Counted from the first letter of the stretch, positions 1 to 9,116 are shown. The stretch is DNA of 21,040 nucleotides from an uncultured Lachnospiraceae bacterium (GCA_910586555.1 CAJUJY010000059.1:1-21040); one strand, 5' to 3'. The notes: generated by a model from the letters alone, not told the origin. Translations and numbers: made by a program.

Positions 1-60
1 TATGATACAGGATGGTTCGGATTTTGTATAGGTACATGCTATCCACCGTTTACGTATTAA
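1..60 (+). CDS. Possible 3' end of a plus-strand gene entering from the left
   Basis: Frame 1 of the plus strand is open from the window edge and stops at TAA 58-60, giving 19 residues rich in aromatics, Gly, Cys and Pro. The bidirectional-looking terminator at 82-120 begins 21 bases after this stop, as expected for a gene converging on the glycan operon. Nineteen codons are too few to identify a family, and an open frame this short can occur by chance, so this is only a plausible partial gene. Confidence 0.3.
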   Translation, partial: YDTGWFGFCIGTCYPPFTY

Positions 61-81
61 CAAATATTAATATATAAAAAG

Positions 82-120
82 TGCCATATAAGGTTTTTCA
101 TAATAAAACTTTATATGGCA
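82..120 (-). terminator. Rho-independent terminator of the glycan operon, probably bidirectional
   Basis: Arms 82-97 and 105-120 form a 16-bp stem with one G-T pair and a 7-base loop. On the minus strand the stem is followed by CTTTTTATAT. On the plus strand it is followed by TTTTATAC, so it could also stop a gene arriving from the left. It lies just past the stop of the last glycan gene. Confidence 0.85.
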
Positions 121-127
121 TTTTATA

Positions 128-1606
128 CTAAAATACTAATTCCTTTAATGATACTATTATTTCCTTGTTGTACCCTGCCCTTAATAACTGCTCTCTTAAT
201 TCATAAAAACTGACAAACGAACAAATTATAATTAAATCACAAGGTTGTGTTTTTACTTCTTCCAGTTGTTTTGCAAACCTAATATCATTTTCATCTAGTA
301 TATAACAAATTTTAATATGGCTGTTATCTAATTCCAGTTCTGCTTTTAATCTTTTTCCAATATCACCAAGTCCAATTAAACCAACCCTTGAAACATCCAT
401 CCTAGATAACTTATCATATAAAAACTGCCTGTTTTGTAAATTTTCTACCCATTGTTTAAACAGATTAAAATATTGCCTTAATCTGCCTGTCCCTATATCC
501 TGTCCAACTGCTTTCTGGATTGCTTCCGTTAGAGGCAGTTTGTTTTTTGTATATAAATCAAAAAACATTTCCCTTCTTGCTAATGCTGTAATACTTCTTA
601 AAGCATTCCTGTTTCCTTTAAGTACACTTTCTACAGGTACTTCTTTTAACCAGGCTTTAGCCAGTTCTTTTAAAAGATTTTCCCCTTTTTCTGACTGTAC
701 AAGTATAGCAGATACACCATAAGGATTATAACATTCTGGCTGCTCCTTTTTAACTCCCCAGAAATCCCCTAATGTCAGGTCACTATTACGCTCTACTCCT
801 TTAAATTTACAATTATAACATGCAGGCTGCAAAAAAGCCCCTGAAATAAAGCCTTTCATATAAATATCTTCTTTTGAACCTTTGCTATATTCTATTCCAT
901 TGTCAAAAGAAAAACAAACCCTGTAGTCTTCCCACCCTGCTGATTTATTACGGAAATTAATACAAGTTATTTTTTCGGCATAAGCCTGTTTTTTACGGTA
1001 GTTTAAGTAATCCTGCCATATTCCAGGACTTGGCACTCCTGTACAAAATAAATCTATAGTAATAAGGTTCTCATATGGTTTGCCAAGGAAACGCAATAAT
1101 CCTTCAATCTGGCATGGAGTTCCAGAAAATAAAACCAGGCATTTGTCCTGCAAATAATTTTTTACTTGTATAAAAGTATTCCCTGTATAACTTTGTACAT
1201 ATTTTGAACCCCTAAGCTGCTTTAACTGTTCTTTAGATTTTGCACATATATGTTTTACTATGAAATCCTGTCCAAAAGCAGCTCCATAGACTACGCCACC
1301 TTTTTCTATTACCAGTTCTGCCAGCAGAATAAAAATTCCTCCCGAAGAGCTTGAATACTGTTCTAAAAGATTTGTATTATAACCTGCATAAACTTTTAAC
1401 ATTTTATTATTTGAATGAACAGAAATCTCTCTTTGGGTTACAGGGCACGTATTAATACATTTTTTACATTCTATACATTTTGAAGGATCAAGCTTTGGAT
1501 AATAAAAACCTTCTGTATTTTGTTCCACATTAATACAATCTGCTGGACAAACTTGGGCACATGCGCCACATCCACAACATTCTTCCTGCTTTATCTGGTC
1601 AATCAT
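128..1606 (-). CDS. FrhB-like 2x[4Fe-4S] polysaccharide-biosynthesis protein with C-terminal Rossmann module
   Basis: This 492-residue protein opens with a bacterial ferredoxin domain: one cluster uses C10 or C11, C13, C16 and C20, the other C44, C47, C50 and C54. Next comes a domain of the coenzyme F420 hydrogenase/dehydrogenase beta-subunit (FrhB) family, seen in SGTPCQIEG near residue 165, FCTGVPSP near 190 and a CYNCKF / LGDFWG block near 265-285. Relatives in glycan loci are often paired with pyruvyltransferases and are thought to perform a redox step; use of F420 is unlikely in this kind of organism. The last 85 or so residues (VGLIGLGDIGKR onward) are the Rossmann-like module that recurs in this operon. 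The gene overlaps the upstream pyruvyltransferase by 8 bases, which implies translational coupling. Substrate unknown. Confidence 0.85.
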   Translation of the reverse strand: MIDQIKQEECCGCGACAQVCPADCINVEQNTEGFYYPKLDPSKCIECKKCINTCPVTQREISVHSNNKMLKVYAGYNTNLLEQYSSSSGGIFILLAELVIEKGGVVYGAAFGQDFIVKHICAKSKEQLKQLRGSKYVQSYTGNTFIQVKNYLQDKCLVLFSGTPCQIEGLLRFLGKPYENLITIDLFCTGVPSPGIWQDYLNYRKKQAYAEKITCINFRNKSAGWEDYRVCFSFDNGIEYSKGSKEDIYMKGFISGAFLQPACYNCKFKGVERNSDLTLGDFWGVKKEQPECYNPYGVSAILVQSEKGENLLKELAKAWLKEVPVESVLKGNRNALRSITALARREMFFDLYTKNKLPLTEAIQKAVGQDIGTGRLRQYFNLFKQWVENLQNRQFLYDKLSRMDVSRVGLIGLGDIGKRLKAELELDNSHIKICYILDENDIRFAKQLEEVKTQPCDLIIICSFVSFYELREQLLRAGYNKEIIVSLKELVF

Positions 1607-2741
1607 TAAGAGCCTCCTTTAAAAACTTATATGATTTTTTCCTTTCCTTGTTTAACAGCTTATTTACCCTATTATAATCAATATGTTCCATTGAAGCAGT
1701 TTCTGTATTAGAATCAATAAAACGTTCTTCTAATTGTAAGCACCTCAAAATAGATTTAACCCTGGAAGCGCCACCATACTCTGTTGCCATCTGGTATCTA
1801 CGGAAAGTAAAAAACTCTTTCCCATAATTAATAGAAAATGCTGTTGCATGGAAAGAATCTGTAAAAACTATATCAGCATATTTTATTAATGAAACAAATT
1901 CCCTTGGTCCAATTCCTTTTAATTCTTCCAGACCATTTGTACCACTCTGGTAATTTTGTGTATTTCTTGTATTAATATAATAAATATTAGAAATTCCTCT
2001 TTCTCTTGCAATTTTTAAAATAGTTTCTTCCTGTTGTACAATTTCCCCTAAAACATAACATACTAAATAAGAACCTTTAATAATTCTTTTTGATGCAATC
2101 TTGTCCCAGTCTTTATATGATAATAATAGTGTTGGATCTAAAACATGTACTGCATCTAATCCTGATATTTTTTTTATAATAGAAACCCCTATATCTTCAC
2201 GTACTGATATATAATCAATATATCTTAAACAGTCTGACATACGCTTGTAAATATGCTTTTTCTTATCAAAATCAATATCATCATTAATACTTGGGGCATA
2301 TGAAACTCTTTTTAGGGATTTCTTTCCTATATCAAGAAAATAAACAGGATCAAATGAAGCTGGATTCCAAATCTGGTCACTTCCACAGACAATAACATCA
2401 CAATCCTTAATATTTTTTTCTATAGTTTTTTTATCATAACAAAATGGGGAAGTTTTAATATATTTTTTAGTAAAAAAATCAAATTTAATCTTTTCTTTGT
2501 AAAAATCTGTACCACACCGGTATAATCCCCACAAAAATTCATAAAGAGAATTTGCATATGGATTCCCCAAATCATAATTTACAGGCTCTTCTTCAATTCT
2601 TTTTCTATACTGGATTAATTTTGCCTGGTATCCCATTTTCCGCATAATACAGTACATAGCAAATGCCTGGAGGGTTTGTCCATAATTTACGCCTTTATTA
2701 CACCAAGTAAAAATACCTGCTTGTTTCTGCAACAGATCCAC
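1599..2741 (-). CDS. Polysaccharide pyruvyltransferase family protein
   Basis: This 380-residue protein matches the pyruvyltransferase (CsaB/WcaK-like) family, which transfers a pyruvyl ketal from phosphoenolpyruvate to a sugar of a surface polysaccharide. Visible landmarks are GVNYGQTLQ at 17-25 (nucleotide-binding start), CGSDQIWNP at 119-127, and TDSFHATAF at 294-302, the family's TDxFH signature. The start appears to be GTG at 2739-2741, with AAAGGA only two bases away. A TTG four codons in has better spacing, so the true N-terminus is slightly uncertain. It overlaps the FrhB-like gene, a common pairing in capsule and exopolysaccharide loci, and has an 8-base gap to the gene before it. 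The acceptor sugar cannot be read from the sequence. Confidence 0.88.
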   Translation of the reverse strand: MDLLQKQAGIFTWCNKGVNYGQTLQAFAMYCIMRKMGYQAKLIQYRKRIEEEPVNYDLGNPYANSLYEFLWGLYRCGTDFYKEKIKFDFFTKKYIKTSPFCYDKKTIEKNIKDCDVIVCGSDQIWNPASFDPVYFLDIGKKSLKRVSYAPSINDDIDFDKKKHIYKRMSDCLRYIDYISVREDIGVSIIKKISGLDAVHVLDPTLLLSYKDWDKIASKRIIKGSYLVCYVLGEIVQQEETILKIARERGISNIYYINTRNTQNYQSGTNGLEELKGIGPREFVSLIKYADIVFTDSFHATAFSINYGKEFFTFRRYQMATEYGGASRVKSILRCLQLEERFIDSNTETASMEHIDYNRVNKLLNKERKKSYKFLKEALND

Positions 2742-2749
2742 TTCCTTTC

Positions 2750-3256
2750 TTATTTATATTGAAGTATTTCTAATATAACATCTTTTAATGAAATAACATT
2801 CCAGCCGCCTTTTTCCTGAATTTTAGCTTTAATTTCAGGATAGTAAAACTCATCTGTAACTAAAATAATATCCACATCTTCCCAGTTATCTTCAAAATCT
2901 ACAATTATTCCTGTACCATATTTGTGGTAAGCTTCTTCATCAATCATATAAGCAATCTCTACTTTTTCTGACTGGTTCAGTTCTTCCTGTACTCTGTTGC
3001 CAATATTATCCATTCCATAAACAGCAATTTTATAAAACTGGTGGCGGATAAAATATTCTTCCAGTTTATATCCGTTATTGTGTAATTTCAGCCATTCATT
3101 CTCTAATAAATAATATAACCTGAATCTTTTTTCACGTCTTTTAGCATGTTCTGTAAGACGTAAAAAAACTTTAAAAATTCCATATATACTTCCCATCCAG
3201 GCTATTAAAATACAACTAACGGCAGCACCTTTTTTTAACCAAGACTCTAACCTCAT
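2750..3256 (-). CDS. Membrane-anchored stand-alone Rossmann-like module
   Basis: I do not recognise this 168-residue protein by name. Residues about 10-32 form one hydrophobic helix, followed by a basic stretch (KRREKR) that should sit in the cytoplasm. Residues about 73-165 (KIAVYGMDNIGNRV onward, ending VISLKDVI) match the Rossmann-like module at the end of the FrhB-like protein and at the ends of five other proteins in this operon. No catalytic domain is attached. A membrane-tethered copy of a module otherwise fused to enzymes suggests an assembly or recruiting factor, but that is inference. AAGGAG lies 7 bases before the ATG. Spacing of 8 and 27 bases to its neighbours places it in the operon. 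Confidence 0.7.
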   Translation of the reverse strand: MRLESWLKKGAAVSCILIAWMGSIYGIFKVFLRLTEHAKRREKRFRLYYLLENEWLKLHNNGYKLEEYFIRHQFYKIAVYGMDNIGNRVQEELNQSEKVEIAYMIDEEAYHKYGTGIIVDFEDNWEDVDIILVTDEFYYPEIKAKIQEKGGWNVISLKDVILEILQYK

Positions 3257-3283
3257 ATTTTTCTCCTTTTATATTTTATACAT

Positions 3284-4591
3284 TTAAAAAGATTGTAGGA
3301 TTTGTTTTAAAATCTCCTGTTGACGTTCACTACAGAATACAATCTCTGTAACATCATCTGCCAGTCCCATATTGGCTAAACTAAAAAAATCAATAAACTT
3401 ATTTGCAGTATAAACACGGTCAGGATAAAAAATTATTTTTTTACATTTTGCCTGTGAAACCAGATCACAAAAGCCACTGCGCAATCCAATAAAATACCCC
3501 GCCATTTCTAAAACATCTTTTGCATATTCTAAAGAAAAGGCAAGCGGATATGTTCCTGGAACTGCCGTTTCTTCTTTACTGGCAACATTTGTACAAACAG
3601 TATACCCTTCTTCTTTTAATGCATTTGCCAGGCATTCCCAAAATTTCATTTCTATTTTGGAAGCCGCTTTTGCATAAGGAGCTAAAATAACTGTATTACT
3701 TTCCGGTAAATTATTTTGTATAAATAATTCTTCTGTATAAATAATGCTTTCCTGTTTTTTTTCTATTTTCCTGCCTTGTATATTCCCTTCTAATTCATAA
3801 ATTCCATAAAAAAATAATGAAGCAAAATCTATTTTTTTATAATTTCCTATTTTCCTTAAACCACAGGTATAAGGCTTCTGGTGGTTCACTTCCATAACTG
3901 GATATTCTTCAGGGCACAATAAGTAAAACCTCTCCAGACAGTCCATTTCTTCGATGGTAAAAGAAATTACTTTGTCATACCCAACTGCTAGTACAGCTTT
4001 TTTAGAAACCTCCCCTGTAACTGCAAATACAGGATTAGAGATTTTTCTATTTATACTATAATTATAAGCATAATATGCCCCTAAAAATACATCTCCAATT
4101 GCCTTTACAGGAAGTATAAATAAATAATCCATTTCTGGATATTTTAATTTAATGTCATAATAAATATTTTCTCCTGATATTACTTTTTCCTGGTACAGAC
4201 TAAATGTTTCTTCTGACAGTGAATTATTTGCAAACCGGCTCATATTAACAACCTTAATAACATGTATACCTTCCTGGTAGCCATAATTCTCAAGTTGTTC
4301 TAACATTTCATAATAGTGTTTTGAAATAATTAAAATTAAAATATCATTCTGGAATTTTCTTATTGCATCTTCTGGTTTCTTTATTGGAATTTTTTTAAGA
4401 AACATGCCAGCCTTCTTTTTATTATTATCCAATAAAAATTTTACCTGTACATCTAATGTTTCTAAAACATCAATCATTTGTTCTGCTGGCTCATTACTTC
4501 CAAAAATAACAACCTGCCTGTTAATAAACATTCCTTTATCAAATAATTTTTTTAATTTCTGCTCCATCTGGATTTTATAACTATAATCCAT
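3284..4591 (-). CDS. GT9-like (GT-B fold) glycosyltransferase with N-terminal Rossmann module
   Basis: This protein has 435 residues. Residues about 25-117 are the operon's recurring Rossmann-like module (QVVIFGSNEPAEQM, then LLDNN). Residues about 155-430 resemble heptosyltransferase-type family 9 glycosyltransferases. PVKAIGDVFL at 161-170 corresponds to the GDxxL loop, VILAPYAKAASK near 305 to the start of the nucleotide-sugar domain, and IGLRSGFCDLVSQAKC near 383 to the family's DTGxxHxAxA region, here altered to RSGFCDL. Donor and acceptor are unknown, and the altered motif means activity should not be assumed. AAAGGGG lies 6 bases before the ATG. The previous gene encodes a protein resembling only the first half of this enzyme's transferase part. 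Confidence 0.65.
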   Translation of the reverse strand: MDYSYKIQMEQKLKKLFDKGMFINRQVVIFGSNEPAEQMIDVLETLDVQVKFLLDNNKKKAGMFLKKIPIKKPEDAIRKFQNDILILIISKHYYEMLEQLENYGYQEGIHVIKVVNMSRFANNSLSEETFSLYQEKVISGENIYYDIKLKYPEMDYLFILPVKAIGDVFLGAYYAYNYSINRKISNPVFAVTGEVSKKAVLAVGYDKVISFTIEEMDCLERFYLLCPEEYPVMEVNHQKPYTCGLRKIGNYKKIDFASLFFYGIYELEGNIQGRKIEKKQESIIYTEELFIQNNLPESNTVILAPYAKAASKIEMKFWECLANALKEEGYTVCTNVASKEETAVPGTYPLAFSLEYAKDVLEMAGYFIGLRSGFCDLVSQAKCKKIIFYPDRVYTANKFIDFFSLANMGLADDVTEIVFCSERQQEILKQILQSF

Positions 4592-4608
4592 TTATACCCC
4601 TTTCTTTC

Positions 4609-5154
4609 TTATAATTTTAGCTGCCATATATCTTTATTATTCTGTTCTATCCATATTTTTAATTTTTGTTCACTTGTAAAAGGAATTTCAGGAATTTCTT
4701 TCTTTTTTACTTCTTCCAGTCCATATATAATTACTGCAAAAATTTCTGCAAGACAAACCTTGCCTGTTTTAAGAAGCCCTTTTCCTTTACGCCCTTTAGG
4801 CTGTGTAAGGGAAGCAATAATAAAACGGCTGGAAAACTCATAAAGACAATAAAATTTAATAAGTGATTCTTTTATTTTGTCATTAATTATGATAACTTCT
4901 TCAATTTTATCTGAAAACAAAAACGCTACATCTTTTATAACAGTATCCGTAGATAAAATAACAACAGAATTTATATTTTTTTGTTTAGTAAAATCTTCTA
5001 AAAATAGTAAAGAAAGATAAGCATCCTGTGTACAAGATTCTGGAATTAGTATAACATATTTTCCAGCAGATAATTTATACGTTTCCATTAGCCAAAGCCA
5101 GTATTTCCTCCCGTCCTTTGCCTTTTCTAATTCTTTTTGCAGAAGTTCTCCCAT
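4609..5154 (-). CDS. Uncharacterised protein resembling the N-terminal half of a GT-B glycosyltransferase
   Basis: This 181-residue protein has no close family I can name. Read beside the GT9-like protein encoded next, it follows the same order of elements: a strand (KYVILIPES), a helix with a conserved-looking turn, a strand (SVVILSTDT), a strand (EEVIIIND), a Tyr/Phe-rich helix, and a final AEIFAVIIYGLEEV helix corresponding to DFASLFFYGIYEL in the neighbour. It stops where the second, nucleotide-sugar-binding domain should begin. It may be an accessory subunit, an acceptor-binding partner or a decayed transferase. The reading frame is intact, with AAAGGAG 7 bases before the ATG, which argues against simple decay. 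The gap to the next gene is 17 bases. Confidence 0.55.
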   Translation of the reverse strand: MGELLQKELEKAKDGRKYWLWLMETYKLSAGKYVILIPESCTQDAYLSLLFLEDFTKQKNINSVVILSTDTVIKDVAFLFSDKIEEVIIINDKIKESLIKFYCLYEFSSRFIIASLTQPKGRKGKGLLKTGKVCLAEIFAVIIYGLEEVKKKEIPEIPFTSEQKLKIWIEQNNKDIWQLKL

Positions 5155-5177
5155 TTTTAACTCCTTTCATTTTAATT

Positions 5178-6215
5178 TTATAAATTTTTCTTCTCCCATT
5201 CTTTATAAGTTACGTCAAAGCTTCTGTCCCATGTTACATCTTCTTTATATATTCTGGCGGGTGTTCCAAGAATAACGCAGCCAGAAGGAAACTGGCTGTT
5301 TACAAAGCTATTAGCACCTATTACAACATCTTCTTCTATAATTGTACCTGGAAATAATGTTACTCCTGTTCCAATCCATACATGTTTTCCAATATATACA
5401 TTTTTTTTACGATCCATTAACTTTTTATTTTTCTTGTCTATAAGTGTATGTCCATCTGAACCACGTACTTTTATATCATAAGAAAACATGCAATCACTTC
5501 CACATTCAAAAACAGAATGATCTGATACGCGTATATCAACATTATGGTTAAATGTTGTTTTAGCACCTATTAGTATTTTTCCATGCAACAACGTTACAAA
5601 AGATATATTATGCCCAAGAACACATCCCTGTTCTATAATAATTTCACATCCACGATGTGCTTCTATTATTGTATTATCTGAGATTTTAGTGCCTTTTTTT
5701 ATCCATATCTTTGAAAAATGTGTAGCCTTTATTTTTACATTTTGTCCAAACTGCACACCATCTTCAATAATTAAAACAGACGCTGCTGACATCTCTATAT
5801 TCAAACTTTCCAGAAATTTCTTTTTTCCATTTCTTGCCATATAATATATACTATTTCCATATATATCTTTATAGCTTGTAATAGATGATAAAAATATAGA
5901 TTTTCCAAAATACAAATAATCTTTAAATTCAGTATATTTATTATCATATAGCATATTGTATACACTTTCATGATCTGCCAGTGAAATAACTAAATAATAT
6001 TTACTGGTATTTTCTTTACAAATAATAGAAGTATTGTATACTTTATATCCACAATAATATATATCTGGTTTATTGCTATCTATAAACCCAGAAATATTAA
6101 TTCCATTTTCTTTTAAATATACTGATATTTTATATCCTTCTTCCCATGCACCCCATACTAGTATTTCCCTTTTTCCTGTTTGTTGTTTAATAAAATCTGT
6201 TACTTGTTCCATCAT
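5178..6215 (-). CDS. Left-handed beta-helix acyltransferase with N-terminal Rossmann module
   Basis: This protein has 345 residues. Residues about 16-105 (EILVWGAWEEGYK, then GFIDSNK) are the recurring Rossmann-like module. Residues about 145-325 are hexapeptide repeats of the left-handed beta-helix type, with VYIGKHVWIGTGV at 273-285, VVIGANSFV at 297-305 and the closing GTPARI at 317-322. H256 in GSDGHTLID is a candidate catalytic His. Enzymes of this class move acetyl or other acyl groups from acyl-CoA to sugars, so a cytoplasmic glycan O- or N-acetylation step is likely. The layout recalls PglD-type acetyltransferases, whose N-terminal domain is also Rossmann-like, but this helix is longer. 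Two adjacent ATG codons follow AAGGAG; the first is used here. Confidence 0.78.
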   Translation of the reverse strand: MMEQVTDFIKQQTGKREILVWGAWEEGYKISVYLKENGINISGFIDSNKPDIYYCGYKVYNTSIICKENTSKYYLVISLADHESVYNMLYDNKYTEFKDYLYFGKSIFLSSITSYKDIYGNSIYYMARNGKKKFLESLNIEMSAASVLIIEDGVQFGQNVKIKATHFSKIWIKKGTKISDNTIIEAHRGCEIIIEQGCVLGHNISFVTLLHGKILIGAKTTFNHNVDIRVSDHSVFECGSDCMFSYDIKVRGSDGHTLIDKKNKKLMDRKKNVYIGKHVWIGTGVTLFPGTIIEEDVVIGANSFVNSQFPSGCVILGTPARIYKEDVTWDRSFDVTYKEWEKKNL

Positions 6216-6236
6216 AATTTTTTCTCCTTGTATATA

Positions 6237-7619
6237 TTATCTTCTTATCAAATAAAACGTCGGTTTTCCCCATGCACGGAAAACTTTTAATAATATTATA
6301 TATATAAGTGTTACTACTAGTATAATTATACATGTAGTAAATAATGGTATCTTTTGTAATCCTGTCATCATTATAAGAAGAACTACGGGTGTTGTCATAG
6401 ACATGCCAATATTCATAATGCCAAGTTCCATATCTGTTCCTGTTTTTAAATTTGGATCGGCAATTTTAATTAACGACATGCCACATGGTACTGTGCCTGT
6501 GCATGTTCCATATAAGCCTAAAAAACGTTCAAAATCATGGTCACTTCCCAGACGGGCAGAAAAATATAAACATATAATAATTGTAATAATTGTACATATA
6601 ATACTGGTAATTAAAATTGGAATTAACCATTTTTTAATAATATTTATCTGTACTGCCATAAATGAGCAGCAGACCAGATAGTCTGTAAGACAGCCAGTAA
6701 TACCAGTTTGTAAATTACTATCAAGCATATGGCTTATATTAAATTTTTCCATTATTTTTCTAACAATACATGCTACAATTAGTCCCCAGAAAAAGTTCAT
6801 AGCGGAAAAACTAGAGCCTATTCCTGGTATAAATAACAATAGCCTTGAAAGACCATTTGCTATTAAATAACAGACTCCCATAAGGGAAATATGTAATACT
6901 ATTTTGTCTATACCCATATTATAACTTTTTATTTTACTATCTGGTTCTTTTTTATTATTATCTGTAATATGTTTATTTTTATTATTACTTTTAACTTTTG
7001 CTAGTCCCTTTTCTAGTCCATATTTTGCTATTGGTATTCCTATTATAAAGGCTACAAAATAACCAATTACTGCAAATGTTAATGCAACCATTTCTGCATT
7101 TTCAAAACCATATACATTTTCAAAAAGCCTTCCATATGTCATTGCCTGTCCAGGTCCCTGGCAAAATGCAAATGGTATTAATAACCCATAAACAGGTTCT
7201 ATGTTAAACGGCTTTCCTGACAATGCAATAATACCTGCCGCAGCAACGGGAGTTATTGCATATAATATACACCAGATTAAGGACATGCCAATAATACCTC
7301 CTGCAATGCCTTTCTTTTTAGATGGAATATCATTTTTTTCTTTTGGTTTACCTGGATCTTTATCACTATTTTGTGTTAAGCCAATAGAAATAAATGAAAA
7401 ACAAAAAAATATATCCACAATATCATTAAAAGCTAATATGCCTGTATCTATTCCATTAATATGTACCAGTACATAATTTACTAATACCAGTCCGGTTACC
7501 CCTCCTATAACACTTGCAGGAATCAGGGATTTGTGTAAATAAGGAACTTTTTTACAAAGTATCATTCCCAGGCATAACATTAAACTTGCTATTCCAAATG
7601 CAATAACAGCACCATACAT
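6237..7619 (-). CDS. GltS-type sodium/glutamate symporter family membrane protein
   Basis: This 460-residue protein has about ten to twelve hydrophobic segments in two halves, split by a Lys/Asn-rich cytoplasmic loop at about 205-232. Each half carries a re-entrant-loop-like motif: QGPGQAMTYG at 154-163 and GLYGTCTGTVPCG at 368-380 followed by SLIKIADP. The second matches the GTxTGTVxTGLxLLRxxDP block of the ESS/GltS family, while the first departs from the usual GGHGT. Family members co-transport sodium with glutamate. Inside a glycan operon, next to ATP-using PP-loop proteins, it might supply an amino-acid substituent or carry a related carboxylated substrate; this is inference. AGGAGG precedes the ATG, and 12 bases separate it from the PP-loop gene upstream. 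Confidence 0.75.
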   Translation of the reverse strand: MYGAVIAFGIASLMLCLGMILCKKVPYLHKSLIPASVIGGVTGLVLVNYVLVHINGIDTGILAFNDIVDIFFCFSFISIGLTQNSDKDPGKPKEKNDIPSKKKGIAGGIIGMSLIWCILYAITPVAAAGIIALSGKPFNIEPVYGLLIPFAFCQGPGQAMTYGRLFENVYGFENAEMVALTFAVIGYFVAFIIGIPIAKYGLEKGLAKVKSNNKNKHITDNNKKEPDSKIKSYNMGIDKIVLHISLMGVCYLIANGLSRLLLFIPGIGSSFSAMNFFWGLIVACIVRKIMEKFNISHMLDSNLQTGITGCLTDYLVCCSFMAVQINIIKKWLIPILITSIICTIITIIICLYFSARLGSDHDFERFLGLYGTCTGTVPCGMSLIKIADPNLKTGTDMELGIMNIGMSMTTPVVLLIMMTGLQKIPLFTTCIIILVVTLIYIILLKVFRAWGKPTFYLIRR

Positions 7620-7631
7620 ATAAATACCCTC

Positions 7632-9077
7632 CTATATCTGTTCCATTTCATTTATAACTGCCCTTGTCATATAAGCATTTAAAATCTTTAATCCAGGACA
7701 ATATTTTAGTATCTGTTCTTGTATTTGCCTGTACTTAGATAAGGAAGTGATAACGCATATGTAATTTTCTTTTTTATAATTATGGAACTCTTTTTTAAAT
7801 TCCTCAAATGTTATTATCTGGTTTCCTGTTATTTTATTGTCAATTATTATTTCTATATTTTTATTATATTTTTCTTCTACTTTCCGGCCTAGGGCACCAT
7901 AACCATACAAAATAATTTTACATGTTTCTAGTAATTGTTTTGTTTCTTTGTATTTTCCTGGAAAATCTTTTAAAAACTGTACCATCTGGGGATCAGTACA
8001 TAATTTATCAAACATATCCTGGTTTTCTAGTTTATCCTCCAGATATTTAAAATAAAACCATTCTAGATATTCTTCTCTGTGTTTTTTATAATAATTAATA
8101 TCAAATACACCAGAAAATTCATCTAATTTCCCTGCTATATCAAGACAAAGCAATGTTCTAGTACATTTATCACACATGCCACAATTATATTGTTCCCGGA
8201 TGCATACATGCAAATATTTTCTTGCCAAAGGGAAATTTACAATATTAAAAACTTTTTCTAATCTGGTACGTTCTCCACCTTCAGAATAAATACGCAGCCC
8301 ATCTGTTGAAAAACAACTTAACGATAATAAATCATAATAAGAACTATCTTTAGATTCATTATCAAAAAGTGAAAACAATCCTATATCATGGTATGCAGAC
8401 GAATAATAATATGTTTTCCATGCTTTACGCATACATAAAATAGAAAATACAGATGAATATGTATTTGTTAATAAATGGCTTTGTGCAAACATCTGGCCAA
8501 AATTTGACTCCGTTAATATTAATGGCAAGCCAATTTCGTCTGCAAATTCTTTTGCTTTTTTATATCTCTCTTCTTTAACAAAATCCTGTTTTATACTGTC
8601 ACCATAACAAGTATTAAATGCTCCCACATCATTTAAACATAAATGTGTAATATTCATTGACTTGTAAGGTGAATTATACTGGTTAGAAATTGTGTTAAAG
8701 GAGTCTACACCACATGATGCTGATGCCCCTGTCATTCCAGCATTTTCTAATGGTTCTGGAACAGTTTCTGCTGTAATATTTACATAATGCAGGTTATTGC
8801 CATATTTAACCACTAAAGGGATAAGATACTGGCGTATATTATAAAGAAGTTCCTCTGATACAGGTGCTTCACATTCAATATCATGTCCTGTCCTCATTGC
8901 ATAAGACAATAAACCAACTAAAAATGCATCAGATCTTTCTGTCAAAAGATATTTTGCATAATTTTCTTGTACCCCCCCCCAGAATACTTTTTTAGTTTCT
9001 TCATCTTCATGGATAATGCAATTAATCCAGTATAAACCTGACTTATCCTTTAAATATGGATGTCCAATCTTAATCAT
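7632..9077 (-). CDS. PP-loop ATP-pyrophosphatase-like protein with Rossmann module; poly-G tract, phase ON
   Basis: This 481-residue protein belongs to the PP-loop (adenine nucleotide alpha-hydrolase-like) proteins related to QueC. SCGVDS at 121-126 is the SGGxDS loop with a Cys in place of the first Gly. C292, C299, C302 and C305 (CxxCxKCxRT) form a probable zinc site, as in QueC. Such enzymes activate a carboxylate or carbonyl by adenylation before adding nitrogen or sulfur, so amidation or amination of a glycan component is plausible. Residues about 387-470 (KIILYGYGALGRKV) are the recurring Rossmann-like module. Codons 33-36 (WGGV) are built on a run of nine G at 8972-8980; eight or ten G would stop translation within about 20 codons. 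It is a tandem paralogue of the next gene upstream. The ATG has AAAGGA 6 bases before it. Confidence 0.75.
   Translation of the reverse strand: MIKIGHPYLKDKSGLYWINCIIHEDEETKKVFWGGVQENYAKYLLTERSDAFLVGLLSYAMRTGHDIECEAPVSEELLYNIRQYLIPLVVKYGNNLHYVNITAETVPEPLENAGMTGASASCGVDSFNTISNQYNSPYKSMNITHLCLNDVGAFNTCYGDSIKQDFVKEERYKKAKEFADEIGLPLILTESNFGQMFAQSHLLTNTYSSVFSILCMRKAWKTYYYSSAYHDIGLFSLFDNESKDSSYYDLLSLSCFSTDGLRIYSEGGERTRLEKVFNIVNFPLARKYLHVCIREQYNCGMCDKCTRTLLCLDIAGKLDEFSGVFDINYYKKHREEYLEWFYFKYLEDKLENQDMFDKLCTDPQMVQFLKDFPGKYKETKQLLETCKIILYGYGALGRKVEEKYNKNIEIIIDNKITGNQIITFEEFKKEFHNYKKENYICVITSLSKYRQIQEQILKYCPGLKILNAYMTRAVINEMEQI
8972..8980 (-). repeat. Poly-G (G9) tract inside PP-loop gene, in frame
   Basis: Nine consecutive C on the plus strand (G on the coding strand) cover codons 33-36 of the downstream PP-loop paralogue. 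With nine G the frame reads through to the natural stop. Losing one G meets TGA about nine codons later, and gaining one meets TGA about 14 codons later. A run this long is exceptional in such AT-rich DNA and typical of slipped-strand contingency loci. Confidence 0.8.
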
Positions 9078-9116
9078 TACTTTCCTTTCTTAACTATTTA
9101 GGGACTTTTCTTGTTT

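Noticed and set aside
128..1606. Coenzyme F420-dependent hydrogenase or dehydrogenase subunit
   Set aside because: The family name comes from methanogens; the pairing with a pyruvyltransferase in a glycan operon and no F420 genes in view point to a polysaccharide-related redox protein.
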